Positions 6,992-15,162 of a stretch of DNA of 64,000 bases are shown one piece after another; position 1 is the first letter of the stretch, and each line of letters starts with the position of its first letter. The stretch is from the NCBI RefSeq assembly GCF_004167665.1, contig NZ_SEWE01000013.1, positions 1-64,000 on the forward strand. Direction: 5' to 3'. Below the pieces are notes generated by a model. It had not been told where the DNA came from. It ran no database searches and saw nothing but the letters and a program-made list of their open reading frames with translations. Origin of the DNA: Hymenobacter persicinus (GTDB lineage Bacteria; Bacteroidota; Bacteroidia; Cytophagales; Hymenobacteraceae). A program made the position numbers and the translations under genes.

Positions 6992-8383
6992 GTGGCCCTT
7001 CCGCTTCCTCTCGCGCTTTCCGATACCATTGTGGCGCTGTCGACGCCGCCCGGCGCCGGCGCCATTGCCATGCTGCGGCTCTCCGGCCCCGAAGCCATCA
7101 GCCTCACCGACGCCGTATTTGCCGGCAAACGCCTGCGCGACCAAGCCTCCCACACCCTGCACTTCGGCACCATCCGCGACCAGGACCGCATTCTGGACGA
7201 GGTGGTCGTGTCCTTGTTTCGGGGGCCGCACTCCTACACCCGCGAGGACGTGGTCGAAATCAGCTGCCACGGCTCCGACTACATCGTCCAGCAGATTCTA
7301 GCTTTGCTCACCCGCCGGGGCGCCCGCCTCGCCGAAGCCGGGGAGTTTACCAAGCGTGCCTTCCTGCACGGGGCCTTTGACCTGGCCCAGGCCGAAGCCG
7401 TGGCCGACCTGATTGCCGCCGACTCGGCCCTGTCGCACCAGGTGGCGCTGCAGCAGATGCGGGGCGGCTTCTCCCAGGAGCTGCGCGAACTGCGGGGCCA
7501 GCTGGTGAAGTTTGCGGCCCTGCTGGAGCTGGAGCTCGACTTTGGGGAAGAAGACGTGGAATTTGCTGACCGCACCGGGCTGGTAACGCTGCTGCAGGAA
7601 GTGCAGACCCTGGTTCGTCGGCTGCTCCGCTCCTTCGAGCTGGGCAACGTCATCAAGAACGGCGTCACCACCGTCATTGCCGGCAAGCCCAACGCGGGCA
7701 AGTCCACCCTGCTCAATGCCCTGCTCAACGAAGAGCGCGCCATCGTCTCGGCCATTGCCGGCACCACCCGCGACCTGATTGAGGACGAGGTCAGCATCGA
7801 GGGCATCCGCTTCCGCTTCGTGGATACGGCCGGCCTGCGCGACACCACCGACGTGGTCGAATCCATTGGCGTGGAGCGCACCAAGAAGCGGGTAGCTCAG
7901 GCCGCTTTGCTGTTGTATCTATTTGATATAACGAGCACTACCCCCGCGGAAGTTCAAGCGGAAATTGAAGCGCTGAACCCAGGCCGGCTGATTCCGATGC
8001 TGGCCGTGGGCAACAAGCGCGACGTGGCTTCGGACGAGGAAATCACGGCCTTTCAGGACCTGCCCGACACGGTGCTCATTGCCGCTTCCCGCGGCGACGG
8101 CCTCGATGAGCTCCAGCAGGAACTGCTGCGGCGGGTGCGCGGCGAAGGACTTGACCGCACCGGCTCGGCCACCATCGTCACGAACCTGCGCCACGCCCGC
8201 AGCCTCGAAAAAACCAGTCAGGCCCTCGACAGCGTGCTCACCGGCCTCGGCCAGGGCACTGGCACTGAGCTCTTAGCCGCCGACCTGCGTCACGCGTTGG
8301 CCGCGCTGGGCGAAATAACCGGTGAAATTTCGTCCGACGACCTTCTGACGAGTATATTTACGCAGTTTTGCATCGGGAAATGA
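6992..8383 (+). CDS. mnmE: tRNA-modifying GTPase MnmE
   Basis: MnmE works with MnmG to add the carboxymethylaminomethyl group to U34 of certain tRNAs. The 463-aa protein has the N-terminal tetrahydrofolate-binding domain (TIVALSTPPGAGAIAMLRLSG), a helical domain split by the G domain, the P-loop GKPNAGKS at about residues 231-238, DTAG, NKRD, and the diagnostic C-terminal CIGK with its reactive Cys. The start is GTG; it gives the standard N-terminus and no ATG is near. No mnmG gene is visible in the window. Confidence 0.96.
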   Translation: MALPLPLALSDTIVALSTPPGAGAIAMLRLSGPEAISLTDAVFAGKRLRDQASHTLHFGTIRDQDRILDEVVVSLFRGPHSYTREDVVEISCHGSDYIVQQILALLTRRGARLAEAGEFTKRAFLHGAFDLAQAEAVADLIAADSALSHQVALQQMRGGFSQELRELRGQLVKFAALLELELDFGEEDVEFADRTGLVTLLQEVQTLVRRLLRSFELGNVIKNGVTTVIAGKPNAGKSTLLNALLNEERAIVSAIAGTTRDLIEDEVSIEGIRFRFVDTAGLRDTTDVVESIGVERTKKRVAQAALLLYLFDITSTTPAEVQAEIEALNPGRLIPMLAVGNKRDVASDEEITAFQDLPDTVLIAASRGDGLDELQQELLRRVRGEGLDRTGSATIVTNLRHARSLEKTSQALDSVLTGLGQGTGTELLAADLRHALAALGEITGEISSDDLLTSIFTQFCIGK

Positions 8384-8583
8384 CCATTGTCAGGGCCGGC
8401 TAACTTCCCCCGAAACTACTCGGCAAGCCGCTCATTACGCCCGGCAAACCGGTTTTTTAGCCTTCTCATTTTCAAACAACACCCTGGGGGAAATTGTAGT
8501 ATAGAGTTGAAACGCACCGGAATTTTTCCGGCTTGCCGGTAATTCTTTAGTTTCGCCCCGCAACCACCCTCTAACCAACCCCT

Positions 8584-9870
8584 ATGGCAGAGTCTGCTGA
8601 ATTGATCCTGGACGGGAAGTCCTATTCCCTGCCCGTCATCGAAGGTACCGAACACGAAAAAGCATTCGACATTGGCAAGCTGCGCGACCAGACCGGTTAC
8701 GTAACCCTCGATTCGGGCTACAAAAACACCGGTGCCACGAAAAGCGCCATCACGTTTCTCGACGGCGAGGAAGGTATTCTGCGCTACCGCGGCTACCCGA
8801 TTGAGCAGCTCGCGGAGAAATCCAGCTTCCTGGAAGTAGCCTACCTGCTGATTTACGGCACGCTGCCCACCCAGGCGGAGCTGGCCAACTTCGGCGACCA
8901 GATCACCAAGCACACGCTGGTGCACGAAGACGTGCGCAAGATTTTCGACGGTTTCCCGTCGGCCGCTCACCCAATGGCCATTCTGAGCAGCCTGATCTGC
9001 TCGCTCACCGCCTTCTACCCCGAAAGCGTGTCGCCGGACTTGAGCAAGGAGGAAATTGACCTCAACGTTATCCGGTTGATGGCCAAAATCTCCACCATTG
9101 CGGCCTGGACCTACAAAAACAACATGGGTCACCCGCTGAACTATCCGCGCAACGACCTCGACTACTGCTCCAACTTCCTGTACATGATGTTCAGCTTCCC
9201 CACGGAGAAGTATGAAATCAACCCCAAGGTGGTCAGCGCCCTCAACAAGCTGCTCATCCTGCACGCCGACCACGAGCAAAACTGCTCTACCTCGACCGTA
9301 CGCCTGGTGGGCTCGGCCAACGCCAGCCTCTACGGCTCGGTTTCGGCCGGCATCAACGCCCTGTGGGGCCCACTGCACGGCGGCGCCAACCAGGAAGTGT
9401 TGGAGATGCTGCAGGCCATCCAGAAAGACGGCGGCAACACCCAGAAGTGGGTGGACAAGGCCAAGGATAAGAACGACTCGTTCCGTCTGATGGGCTTCGG
9501 TCACCGCGTCTACAAGAACTTTGACCCCCGCGCCAAGATCATCAAAAAGGCTGCCGACGAAGTCTTGACCGCCCTGGGTATTGACGACCCGCTGCTCAAG
9601 ATTGCCCAGGAGCTGGAGCAGGCCGCCCTCACCGACCCGTATTTCGTTGAGCGCAAGCTGTATCCGAACGTCGACTTCTATTCCGGCATCATCTACCGCG
9701 CCATCGGCATTCCGACCGAGATGTTCACGGTGATGTTTGCCCTGGGCCGCCTACCCGGCTGGATTGCCCAGTGGAAAGAGATGCGCGAGAACAAGGAGCC
9801 TATCGGCCGTCCGCGTCAGATCTACACCGGCGAACTGGAGCGTGACTACGTCAGCATCGAAAAGCGCTAG
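8584..9870 (+). CDS. gltA: Citrate synthase
   Basis: This type II citrate synthase condenses oxaloacetate and acetyl-CoA at the entry to the TCA cycle. The 428-aa sequence holds the family's catalytic regions: His in LHGGANQEV, His in GFGHRVY and Asp in YPNVDFYSG. The N-terminal beta-rich extension (ELILDGKSYSLPVIEGTE) is as in other Gram-negative type II enzymes. A TAGTTTCG box (8548-8555, 7 of 8 to consensus) lies 28 bp ahead of the ATG. It is monocistronic and ends in an unusually long palindromic terminator. Confidence 0.97.
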   Translation: MAESAELILDGKSYSLPVIEGTEHEKAFDIGKLRDQTGYVTLDSGYKNTGATKSAITFLDGEEGILRYRGYPIEQLAEKSSFLEVAYLLIYGTLPTQAELANFGDQITKHTLVHEDVRKIFDGFPSAAHPMAILSSLICSLTAFYPESVSPDLSKEEIDLNVIRLMAKISTIAAWTYKNNMGHPLNYPRNDLDYCSNFLYMMFSFPTEKYEINPKVVSALNKLLILHADHEQNCSTSTVRLVGSANASLYGSVSAGINALWGPLHGGANQEVLEMLQAIQKDGGNTQKWVDKAKDKNDSFRLMGFGHRVYKNFDPRAKIIKKAADEVLTALGIDDPLLKIAQELEQAALTDPYFVERKLYPNVDFYSGIIYRAIGIPTEMFTVMFALGRLPGWIAQWKEMRENKEPIGRPRQIYTGELERDYVSIEKR

Positions 9871-9880
9871 GTTCAATTAG

Positions 9881-9932
9881 CCATCGTAAAAGAAAAAGCC
9901 CGCTCACGAGCGGGCTTTTTCTTTTACGATGG
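9881..9932. terminator. 52-bp perfect palindrome acting as bidirectional terminator
   Basis: Two perfect 25-nt arms (9881-9905 and 9908-9932) are separated by 2 nt. Each side contains an A-rich or T-rich tract next to the GC core, so it can terminate gltA and the converging minus-strand gene. Confidence 0.9.
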
Positions 9933-9950
9933 GTGCTGCTTACGTCAAAT

Positions 9951-10316
9951 TTACTGCGCATTAACGGCCACGGTGCTGATTTTAGCTTCGTTGTAGGCGG
10001 CCAGCTGCCGGGGCTGGAGCACGGCGGCCAGGTCCCAGTCGTAGCGGGCTTGAAGCTCAGCAAGCTGCTCATCCATCTTGACGGGCTCCGCGGCAAAGCG
10101 GGCTTTGATGGTTTCCATCTCGCTCATCATCACCAGATTCAGGCGCTTTACCCGCACGTACTGGCCTTCGCTGAGCTTGGCCGTTTCGGCAATGCGCCGC
10201 GACAGAGACGTCACGCGGCTGTGCAGGGCGGCCTCGTTGGCCACCACATTCTGGGCCAGCAATACCGGCGCCCCAAGCGTGAGCAGTAGACAGGCGGTGG
10301 TGTAGATCTTTTTCAT
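9951..10316 (-). CDS. Secreted small helical protein (Spy/CpxP-like), paralogue A
   Basis: The 121-aa protein starts with a signal peptide (MKKIYTTACLLLTLGAPVLLAQ) followed by a predicted all-helical region with SEGQYVRVKRLN and LQPRQLAAYNE, the spacing seen in LTxxQ/Spy-like periplasmic proteins. It is clearly a paralogue of the protein at 10529-10897: LSEGQYVRVK aligns with LDEGQYLKVK, and both have RFAA(E/D)P and (Q/R)P(R/K)Q motifs. A chaperone or stress role is inference; Spy-like assignment is tentative. The AT-rich leader contains a palindrome, CTATTATATAATAG (10384-10397). Confidence 0.7.
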   Translation of the reverse strand: MKKIYTTACLLLTLGAPVLLAQNVVANEAALHSRVTSLSRRIAETAKLSEGQYVRVKRLNLVMMSEMETIKARFAAEPVKMDEQLAELQARYDWDLAAVLQPRQLAAYNEAKISTVAVNAQ

Positions 10317-10480
10317 AGAACAGTGGTGGGTTGGAGTGAAACGATGGAAAGTCAGGGCGAACTACTACATAAGAATACGCATTCTATTATATAATAGCAA
10401 TATTTTTTATAAATAAATTACAATGTACCTGACAACATACTTTTAATAGCTGCTGCATCCTGAGGGCATTGTCGCCAAGC

Positions 10481-10510
10481 AAAAAAGCCCGCGGTGAGGC
10501 GGGCTTTTTT
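10481..10510. terminator. Terminator of the upstream Spy-like paralogue
   Basis: GCCCGC (10487-10492) pairs with GCGGGC (10499-10504), flanked by A6 and T6. On the minus strand it ends the 10529-10897 gene. Confidence 0.85.
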
Positions 10511-10528
10511 CCGGATGCGAGGCGCAGT

Positions 10529-10897
10529 TTAGCGGGGCGTGCTGCCGAGGGCAGTCATCGTTTCCAGCGACTGGTGATACATGGCTACCTGCTTAGGCCG
10601 CAGTAAGGAGGCAAGGTCCATCTCATAGCGCATCTGGGTTTCGGCCAGGTGTTGATCCATAATGGAGGGGTCGGCAGCGAAGCGCGTCTTGAGGTCTTCG
10701 GCTTCGGTGAGCATCCGAATGTTGAGCAGCTTCACCTTGAGGTATTGCCCTTCGTCCAGCTGCACTTTCTTAGACATGGAGCGGGTCATGGCAGTAGCGC
10801 GGGCCTGAATGGCGGCCGTGCCCCCATCCGAGTCGGCGGCCAGTGCGGCAACCTGCAACCCAAGCAGCATAAAGGCGAAAACGTAGGCTTTTTTCAT
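10529..10897 (-). CDS. Secreted small helical protein (Spy/CpxP-like), paralogue B
   Basis: This 122-aa protein has a signal peptide (MKKAYVFAFMLLGLQVAALA) and a helical mature part resembling the 9951-10316 protein over its central 60 residues. Between the two copies lie a terminator and an AT-rich leader, so they are separately transcribed duplicates. A perfect -7 box is present on the minus strand at 11023-11030, giving a leader of about 120 nt. The function is unknown; the Spy/CpxP comparison rests on size, location and helix pattern. Confidence 0.7.
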   Translation of the reverse strand: MKKAYVFAFMLLGLQVAALAADSDGGTAAIQARATAMTRSMSKKVQLDEGQYLKVKLLNIRMLTEAEDLKTRFAADPSIMDQHLAETQMRYEMDLASLLRPKQVAMYHQSLETMTALGSTPR

Positions 10898-11022
10898 TGT
10901 GTGAACGGTTGGTGAAAAGGAAGAGAAAAGCGAATGGTTGGTAGTCTGATGGCAAGCTGCCGGGTGGGCCTACTACAGGGAGGAAATAGGATTGCCGGGC
11001 GGCGTTGAGGAATCAGAATACC

Positions 11023-11030
11023 CAAAGATA
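11023..11030 (-). promoter_or_regulatory. Promoter -7 box for the Spy-like paralogue B
   Basis: The minus strand reads TATCTTTG, a perfect consensus match inside an AT-rich stretch (about 11010-11095) that is otherwise empty of genes. Confidence 0.6.
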
Positions 11031-11152
11031 ATACTTTTATTTAAACATAAAAAGATTTTTTATAACTATTCTACTTTAAAGCTTTTTTACATCGCCCCTC
11101 CCCCACTCAGAATCAGCGTTTTAAAAATCCCAGAAAAAAGAAATACTGCAAT

Positions 11153-11187
11153 AAAAAAAGACCCGCTGCCGGATGGCAACGGGTCTT
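11153..11187 (-). terminator. Terminator of the PorE-like gene
   Basis: On the minus strand AGACCCG pairs with CGGGTCT across a structured loop and runs into a T7 tract (A-run at 11153-11159 on the plus strand). Confidence 0.85.
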
Positions 11188-11211
11188 CGAGCGGGATAAA
11201 CACCCGGCTCT

Positions 11212-13164
11212 TTACAAAATGCGGAACTCAATCCGGCGGTTTTGCTGGCGGTGCTGCTCGGTGTCGTTGGCACCCAGGGGCTTGGTTTCGCCGTAGCCTT
11301 TGTAGCGCAGCCGCGTGGCTTTCACCCCGTGCTCCACAAGGTAATTATACACCGAGCGGGCCCGGTTCTGCGACAACGTCATGTTATCAGCATCGGCGCC
11401 CACGTCGTCGGTGTGGCCGGATATTTCCACCGCCACCTCTTGGTACTGGCGCATAAACTGAATCAGGCGGTTCAGCTCCGTGCGCGACTTGGGCTTGAGG
11501 TCAAACTGGTTGGTGTCAAAAAACAGGTTGTTGAGCACGATGCTGCGGCCGGCCCGCAGGGGTTCGAGGTAGATGTCGAGCGTGAGCGGGTCGAAGCTGC
11601 GCTTATCGGAGTAGTCGAAGCTCAGGCTCTTCATCAGGTACTTGTCGGCCGCGGCGTACATGGCGTACTGCCGGCCCTCGTTGAGCACCACCGTGTAGTC
11701 GCCTTCCTCGGGGTCGGAGGTCACGAACTGGGTTAGCTCGTCGGTGAGCAGGTCGTAGAGCTGCACATCGGCCTTGATGGGCTTTTTGGTCATGGCATCG
11801 AAGACCCGACCCTGGGTGTAGGTGCTGGTTTCCCGGGCTTTCACGGGCGGGGGCACTTCGAAGGCAAACAGCTCCACCGGCCGTTCCCGCTCCGACTTGG
11901 TGCCCGGCTCGGCGGCCCGGGAGCGGGAGCAGAAGCCGCGGCGGTTGTCGGAGGAAATAAACAGCGAGGCTTCGTTTTCGAACGTGTTGAGCGGGTAGCC
12001 CAGGTTCTGCGGGTCGCTCCACTTGCTGCTGGTGCCGGAGCCCTGCAGCTCGCAGCGGTACACGTCGAGGCCGCCCATGCCCACGAGCCCGTCGGTGACG
12101 TAGTAGAGCGTGGTGCCGCTGGCGTGAATGAAGGGCGCCATGTCCTTGCCCGGGGTATTGACCGGCTCGCCCAGGTTGCGGGCCAGGCTCCAGGTGCCGT
12201 CGGGCTGCAGCGTGGTCACGTAGATATCTTCCTGACCCTTACCACCCCGGCGCGTGGAGGTAAAGTACAGCGTGCGGCCGTCGGCCGACAGCGTGGGCTG
12301 GGAATCCCACTCCACGGAATTGACGTTGCGGCCCAGGTTCTGGGGCTTGCTCCAGTTGTTGCCGGTGCGCCGCGAGATGTACAGGTCGCAGTTGCCGACG
12401 GCGTTGGGTCGGTCGCATGAGGCAAAAACCAGCGTTTTGCCGTCGCCGGAAATCGTGCCCGCGCCTTCGTTGTAGGGCGTGTTGATGGCCGTGGAAATGG
12501 GCACCGGCTGGCCCAGGGAGCCGTCCTTGTTCTGCTTGGAAATGTAGAGGTCCTCGTCACTCTGGGCCGTGGGCCGGGCCGTGTAGAGCAGGAAGCGGTT
12601 GTCGGCCGTCAGGGCGGGGAAATACTGAAACCGGAAAGTATTGAGCGGTTCGCCGAGGCGCTCCGGAGTCACGCCCACGGGGTTAGCCATGGCTTTCACG
12701 GCGTAGTCGCAGTTGAGCAGCTGGCGCTGGGCCCGAAACACGAACCGTTGGCCCTTGGGGGCCGTCTTGATATAGCGCCGGTAATTGTCGCCGGCCGTGG
12801 CGTAGTCGCCGAAGCTCATGGCCAGGTCGCCGAGGGTGTAGTAGTCCAGGGACCGGGCCGGGTCGACGGGCATCTTGCTCAGGCCACTGCGGTAGGCTTC
12901 GAAGGCCCCGCGGTTTTCGCCCATGGCCTTCAGCAGGGAGCCCTTGAGCACGTAGGGCTCCCCCAGCGAGGGAAACTTTTCGTTGAGCTGGGTCAGGGTT
13001 TCGAGGGCCTTGTCGAAGTTGCGGTCCTTGGCCTGCTCCTTGGCTTTTTCAAACAGGTTGCGGGCTTTGGTATTCGCAATCGGCTTGCTCTGAGCCACTG
13101 CCGAACCGGCGGACAGCACGCTGAGAGAGACGAAAGCAACGGGGAGTAGTAGCAAACAGCGCAT
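11212..13164 (-). CDS. TPR / PD40 propeller / OmpA-C outer-membrane protein (PorE-like)
   Basis: The 650-aa protein has a signal peptide, TPR-like helices (about 35-150), several PD40/WD40-like blades marked by TPxLSADGRTLYF-type motifs (about 175-440), a carboxypeptidase-regulatory-like domain (about 470-550) and a C-terminal OmpA domain with FDTNQFDLKPKSRTELNRL and the peptidoglycan-binding NRARSVYNYL. This domain order is that of PorE, a T9SS-associated peptidoglycan-binding lipoprotein of Porphyromonas gingivalis, but many Bacteroidota have several such proteins, and no lipobox Cys is evident here. It begins 11 bp after the queE stop and is likely co-transcribed with it. Confidence 0.85.
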   Translation of the reverse strand: MRCLLLLPVAFVSLSVLSAGSAVAQSKPIANTKARNLFEKAKEQAKDRNFDKALETLTQLNEKFPSLGEPYVLKGSLLKAMGENRGAFEAYRSGLSKMPVDPARSLDYYTLGDLAMSFGDYATAGDNYRRYIKTAPKGQRFVFRAQRQLLNCDYAVKAMANPVGVTPERLGEPLNTFRFQYFPALTADNRFLLYTARPTAQSDEDLYISKQNKDGSLGQPVPISTAINTPYNEGAGTISGDGKTLVFASCDRPNAVGNCDLYISRRTGNNWSKPQNLGRNVNSVEWDSQPTLSADGRTLYFTSTRRGGKGQEDIYVTTLQPDGTWSLARNLGEPVNTPGKDMAPFIHASGTTLYYVTDGLVGMGGLDVYRCELQGSGTSSKWSDPQNLGYPLNTFENEASLFISSDNRRGFCSRSRAAEPGTKSERERPVELFAFEVPPPVKARETSTYTQGRVFDAMTKKPIKADVQLYDLLTDELTQFVTSDPEEGDYTVVLNEGRQYAMYAAADKYLMKSLSFDYSDKRSFDPLTLDIYLEPLRAGRSIVLNNLFFDTNQFDLKPKSRTELNRLIQFMRQYQEVAVEISGHTDDVGADADNMTLSQNRARSVYNYLVEHGVKATRLRYKGYGETKPLGANDTEQHRQQNRRIEFRIL

Positions 13165-13175
13165 AGGGCGGGAAG

Positions 13176-13826
13176 CTACGGAATATCGAGGTATTTATGC
13201 GTCTGTAAAGAGACCTGCCAGCGCGGATTCTGCTTCACATAATCCACTATCTGCGGGGTCATTTGGGCGGCCCGGCTCCATTCGGGCTGCAGGTACAGGC
13301 GCGTGTGCTCCCCGACCTGGGCGGCGTGCTCCTCGGCCCACTTAAAGTCGCTCTGGTTGAAGACGATTATTTTCAGCTCGTGGGCCTGGCGCAGCACCTC
13401 GGGCAGCGGGGCTTTAAACTTCTTGGGCGACACGCAGATCCAGTCCCACTCGCCGCTGAGCGGGTAGGCCCCGGAGGTTTCAATCCAGTTCTGGCAGCCC
13501 GCGGCGTGCAACTCGGCCGTCAGCTGGGTCAGGTCGTGCATGAGGGGCTCGCCGCCGGTGATGACCACGTTGCGGCCCGGGTGCTCGAGTACGGCGGCCA
13601 CCATCTCGGCCACGGCCACGCGCGGGTGGGCGGCCATGTCCCAGGACTCCTTCACGTCGCACCACACGCAGCCCACGTCGCAGCCGCCCAGGCGCAGGAA
13701 GTAGGCGGCGCGGCCGGTGTTGAAGCCTTCGCCCTGAATAGTGTAGAACTGCTCCATCAGGGGCAGCGCGGCCACCGCCGGCGCGGGGGCCGAGGGTGCC
13801 GACGTAACGGGAAGTACGTGCAGCAA
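13176..13826 (-). CDS. queE: 7-carboxy-7-deazaguanine synthase QueE
   Basis: QueE is a radical-SAM enzyme that makes 7-carboxy-7-deazaguanine, a precursor of queuosine and related deazaguanines. The cluster motif is C-x3-C-x2-C in GGCDVGCVWCDVKESW, preceded by MEQFYTIQGEGF, and VVITGGEPLM is the SAM-binding segment. Bacteroidota QueE proteins carry a short extension before the MExFYTIQGEGF motif, so I chose the TTG at 13826 (216 aa); an ATG at 13757 gives a shorter form, and a GTG at 13877 would lie within a hairpin. It lies between folD and the PorE-like gene on the same strand. Other queuosine genes are not in the window. Confidence 0.9.
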   Translation of the reverse strand: MLHVLPVTSAPSAPAPAVAALPLMEQFYTIQGEGFNTGRAAYFLRLGGCDVGCVWCDVKESWDMAAHPRVAVAEMVAAVLEHPGRNVVITGGEPLMHDLTQLTAELHAAGCQNWIETSGAYPLSGEWDWICVSPKKFKAPLPEVLRQAHELKIIVFNQSDFKWAEEHAAQVGEHTRLYLQPEWSRAAQMTPQIVDYVKQNPRWQVSLQTHKYLDIP

Positions 13827-13845
13827 AACGAGAGGAAAAAGGTAA

Positions 13846-13907
13846 GGTCCGGTTTCGAGAACCGGCCGGGGCACCACAGCACCCCGGCCGGTTCTCGAAA
13901 CCGGACC
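13846..13907. repeat. 26-bp perfect inverted repeat between folD and queE
   Basis: The arms 13846-13871 and 13882-13907 are perfect reverse complements around a 10-nt loop. There is no T-tract on either side. It lies after the folD stop and before the queE start inside an apparent minus-strand operon, so it could be a transcript-stability or read-through-limiting hairpin. Confidence 0.9.
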
Positions 13908-13961
13908 CCAAAATTACGACAACCCGCGCAGGTTTAAAAGGTTGGCGAGCAATAAGTCGGC

Positions 13962-14876
13962 TTAGCGCGGGTAGACCTCGCCTTTGGCCGCCCGCAGGGT
14001 GTTGAGCAACAGCATGGCAATGGTCATAGGGCCTACGCCGCCGGGTACGGGCGTGATGTAGCTGGTTTTGGGCGCTACCTCCTCGAAGTTCACGTCGCCG
14101 CGCAAGGCCCAACCGGCCTTCTTGGTGGCGTCCTCCACCCGGGTCGTGCCCACGTCGATAACCACCGCGCCGGGGCTGACCATGTCGGCCGTCACGAAGC
14201 CGGGCCGGCCCAGGGCCGCCACCAGAATATCGGCGGTGCGGGTTATTTCGGCCAGATTCTGGGTGCGCGAGTGGCATAAAGTCACGGTGCAGTTGCCAGG
14301 CTCCAAGTTCTTAGCCAGCAAGATGCTAACCGGCGTACCCACAATGTTGCTCCGCCCGATTACCACGCAGTGCTTGCCATCGGTAACCAGCTCGTAGCGC
14401 CGCAGCAGCTCCACGATACCCGAGGGCGTGGCGGGCAGCAGGGCCGGCAGCCCGGCCACCATCCGCCCGATGTTCATGGGGTGAAAGCCGTCCACGTCCT
14501 TCTCGGGCCGGATGGCTTCGATGACCTTATTGGGGTCGATTTGCGCGGGCAAAGGCAGCTGCACGATAAAGCCGTCGATGGCCTCGTTCTCGTTCAGGGC
14601 TGCCACCTGGGCCAGCAGTTCGGCCTCGGTGATATCGTCCTCGAAGCGCAGCAGCGTGCTCTCGAAGCCGACCCGCTCGCAGGCCAGCACCTTGTTGCGC
14701 ACGTAGGTTTCGGAGCCCCCGTCGTGGCCGACGAGGATGGCGGCCAGGTGCGGGGTTTTCAGGCCGTCGGCTTTGCGCTGGGCAACCTCGGCGGCAATTT
14801 CCACTTTGATGTCTTCGGCGGTCTGCTTGCCGTCGATGAGGCGGTAGGTAGCGGGGGCTTCGGAAGTGGTGGTCAT
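13962..14876 (-). CDS. folD: Bifunctional methylenetetrahydrofolate dehydrogenase/cyclohydrolase FolD
   Basis: FolD interconverts 5,10-methylene-THF and 10-formyl-THF in one-carbon metabolism. The 304-aa protein shows the family stretches [16 protein letters not shown] (with the catalytic Lys), [21 protein letters not shown], the nucleotide-binding [14 protein letters not shown] and the C-terminal [14 protein letters not shown]. The start at 14876 is preferred; an in-frame upstream codon at 14924 would overlap the preceding small gene. The stop of that small gene is 7 bp upstream, which suggests translational or transcriptional coupling. Confidence 0.96.
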   Translation of the reverse strand: MTTTSEAPATYRLIDGKQTAEDIKVEIAAEVAQRKADGLKTPHLAAILVGHDGGSETYVRNKVLACERVGFESTLLRFEDDITEAELLAQVAALNENEAIDGFIVQLPLPAQIDPNKVIEAIRPEKDVDGFHPMNIGRMVAGLPALLPATPSGIVELLRRYELVTDGKHCVVIGRSNIVGTPVSILLAKNLEPGNCTVTLCHSRTQNLAEITRTADILVAALGRPGFVTADMVSPGAVVIDVGTTRVEDATKKAGWALRGDVNFEEVAPKTSYITPVPGGVGPMTIAMLLLNTLRAAKGEVYPR

Positions 14877-14883
14877 AGAAGGG

Positions 14884-15063
14884 CTATTCTTGGTTGGCTT
14901 TCTGGTTGGCTTCGTGGAGGGCAATAGCTTCGCGGCCGGACTGGAGAATGTTCTTCTCCATCTCGGGCCAGTCGTCGCGCCAGCGAAACTTGAGCTCCTG
15001 GCCGCGGCGGATTTTCTCCAGCTGCATTTCGGTCGTACAATCCTGGGTGAGCTTGTTGTTCAT
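14884..15063 (-). CDS. Small charged protein of unknown function ahead of folD
   Basis: This 59-aa protein is rich in charged residues and has no signal peptide or membrane segment. It contains the aromatic-acidic motif [16 protein letters not shown] and looks mostly helical. The ATG at 15063 is chosen; an in-frame ATG at 15105 would give 73 aa. I do not recognise the family. It ends 7 bp before folD and follows the lepA terminator, so it is probably the first gene of a folD-queE-PorE-like transcript. Confidence 0.6.
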   Translation of the reverse strand: MNNKLTQDCTTEMQLEKIRRGQELKFRWRDDWPEMEKNILQSGREAIALHEANQKANQE

Positions 15064-15125
15064 CGGGGTAGCGTTAGTCACACAGGGCTGTTGCCAGAAA
15101 TGCATGAAGTGAAAAAAAGAAGCGC

Positions 15126-15155
15126 AAAAAAAACGCGGCTCGGGGGCCGCGTTTT
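15126..15155 (-). terminator. Terminator of lepA
   Basis: AAAACGCGGC (15130-15139) pairs perfectly with GCCGCGTTTT (15146-15155). On the minus strand it is followed by a T-tract. Confidence 0.9.
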
Positions 15156-15162
15156 GGTAAAA

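Noticed and set aside
10384..10397. Palindrome CTATTATATAATAG as a specific operator
   Set aside because: It is a single short AT palindrome in an AT-rich leader and could arise by chance; kept only as a note under the gene.
13877..13877. GTG at 13877 as the start of queE
   Set aside because: It lies inside the 26-bp inverted repeat and adds residues encoded by the hairpin; the TTG at 13826 gives the usual family length.
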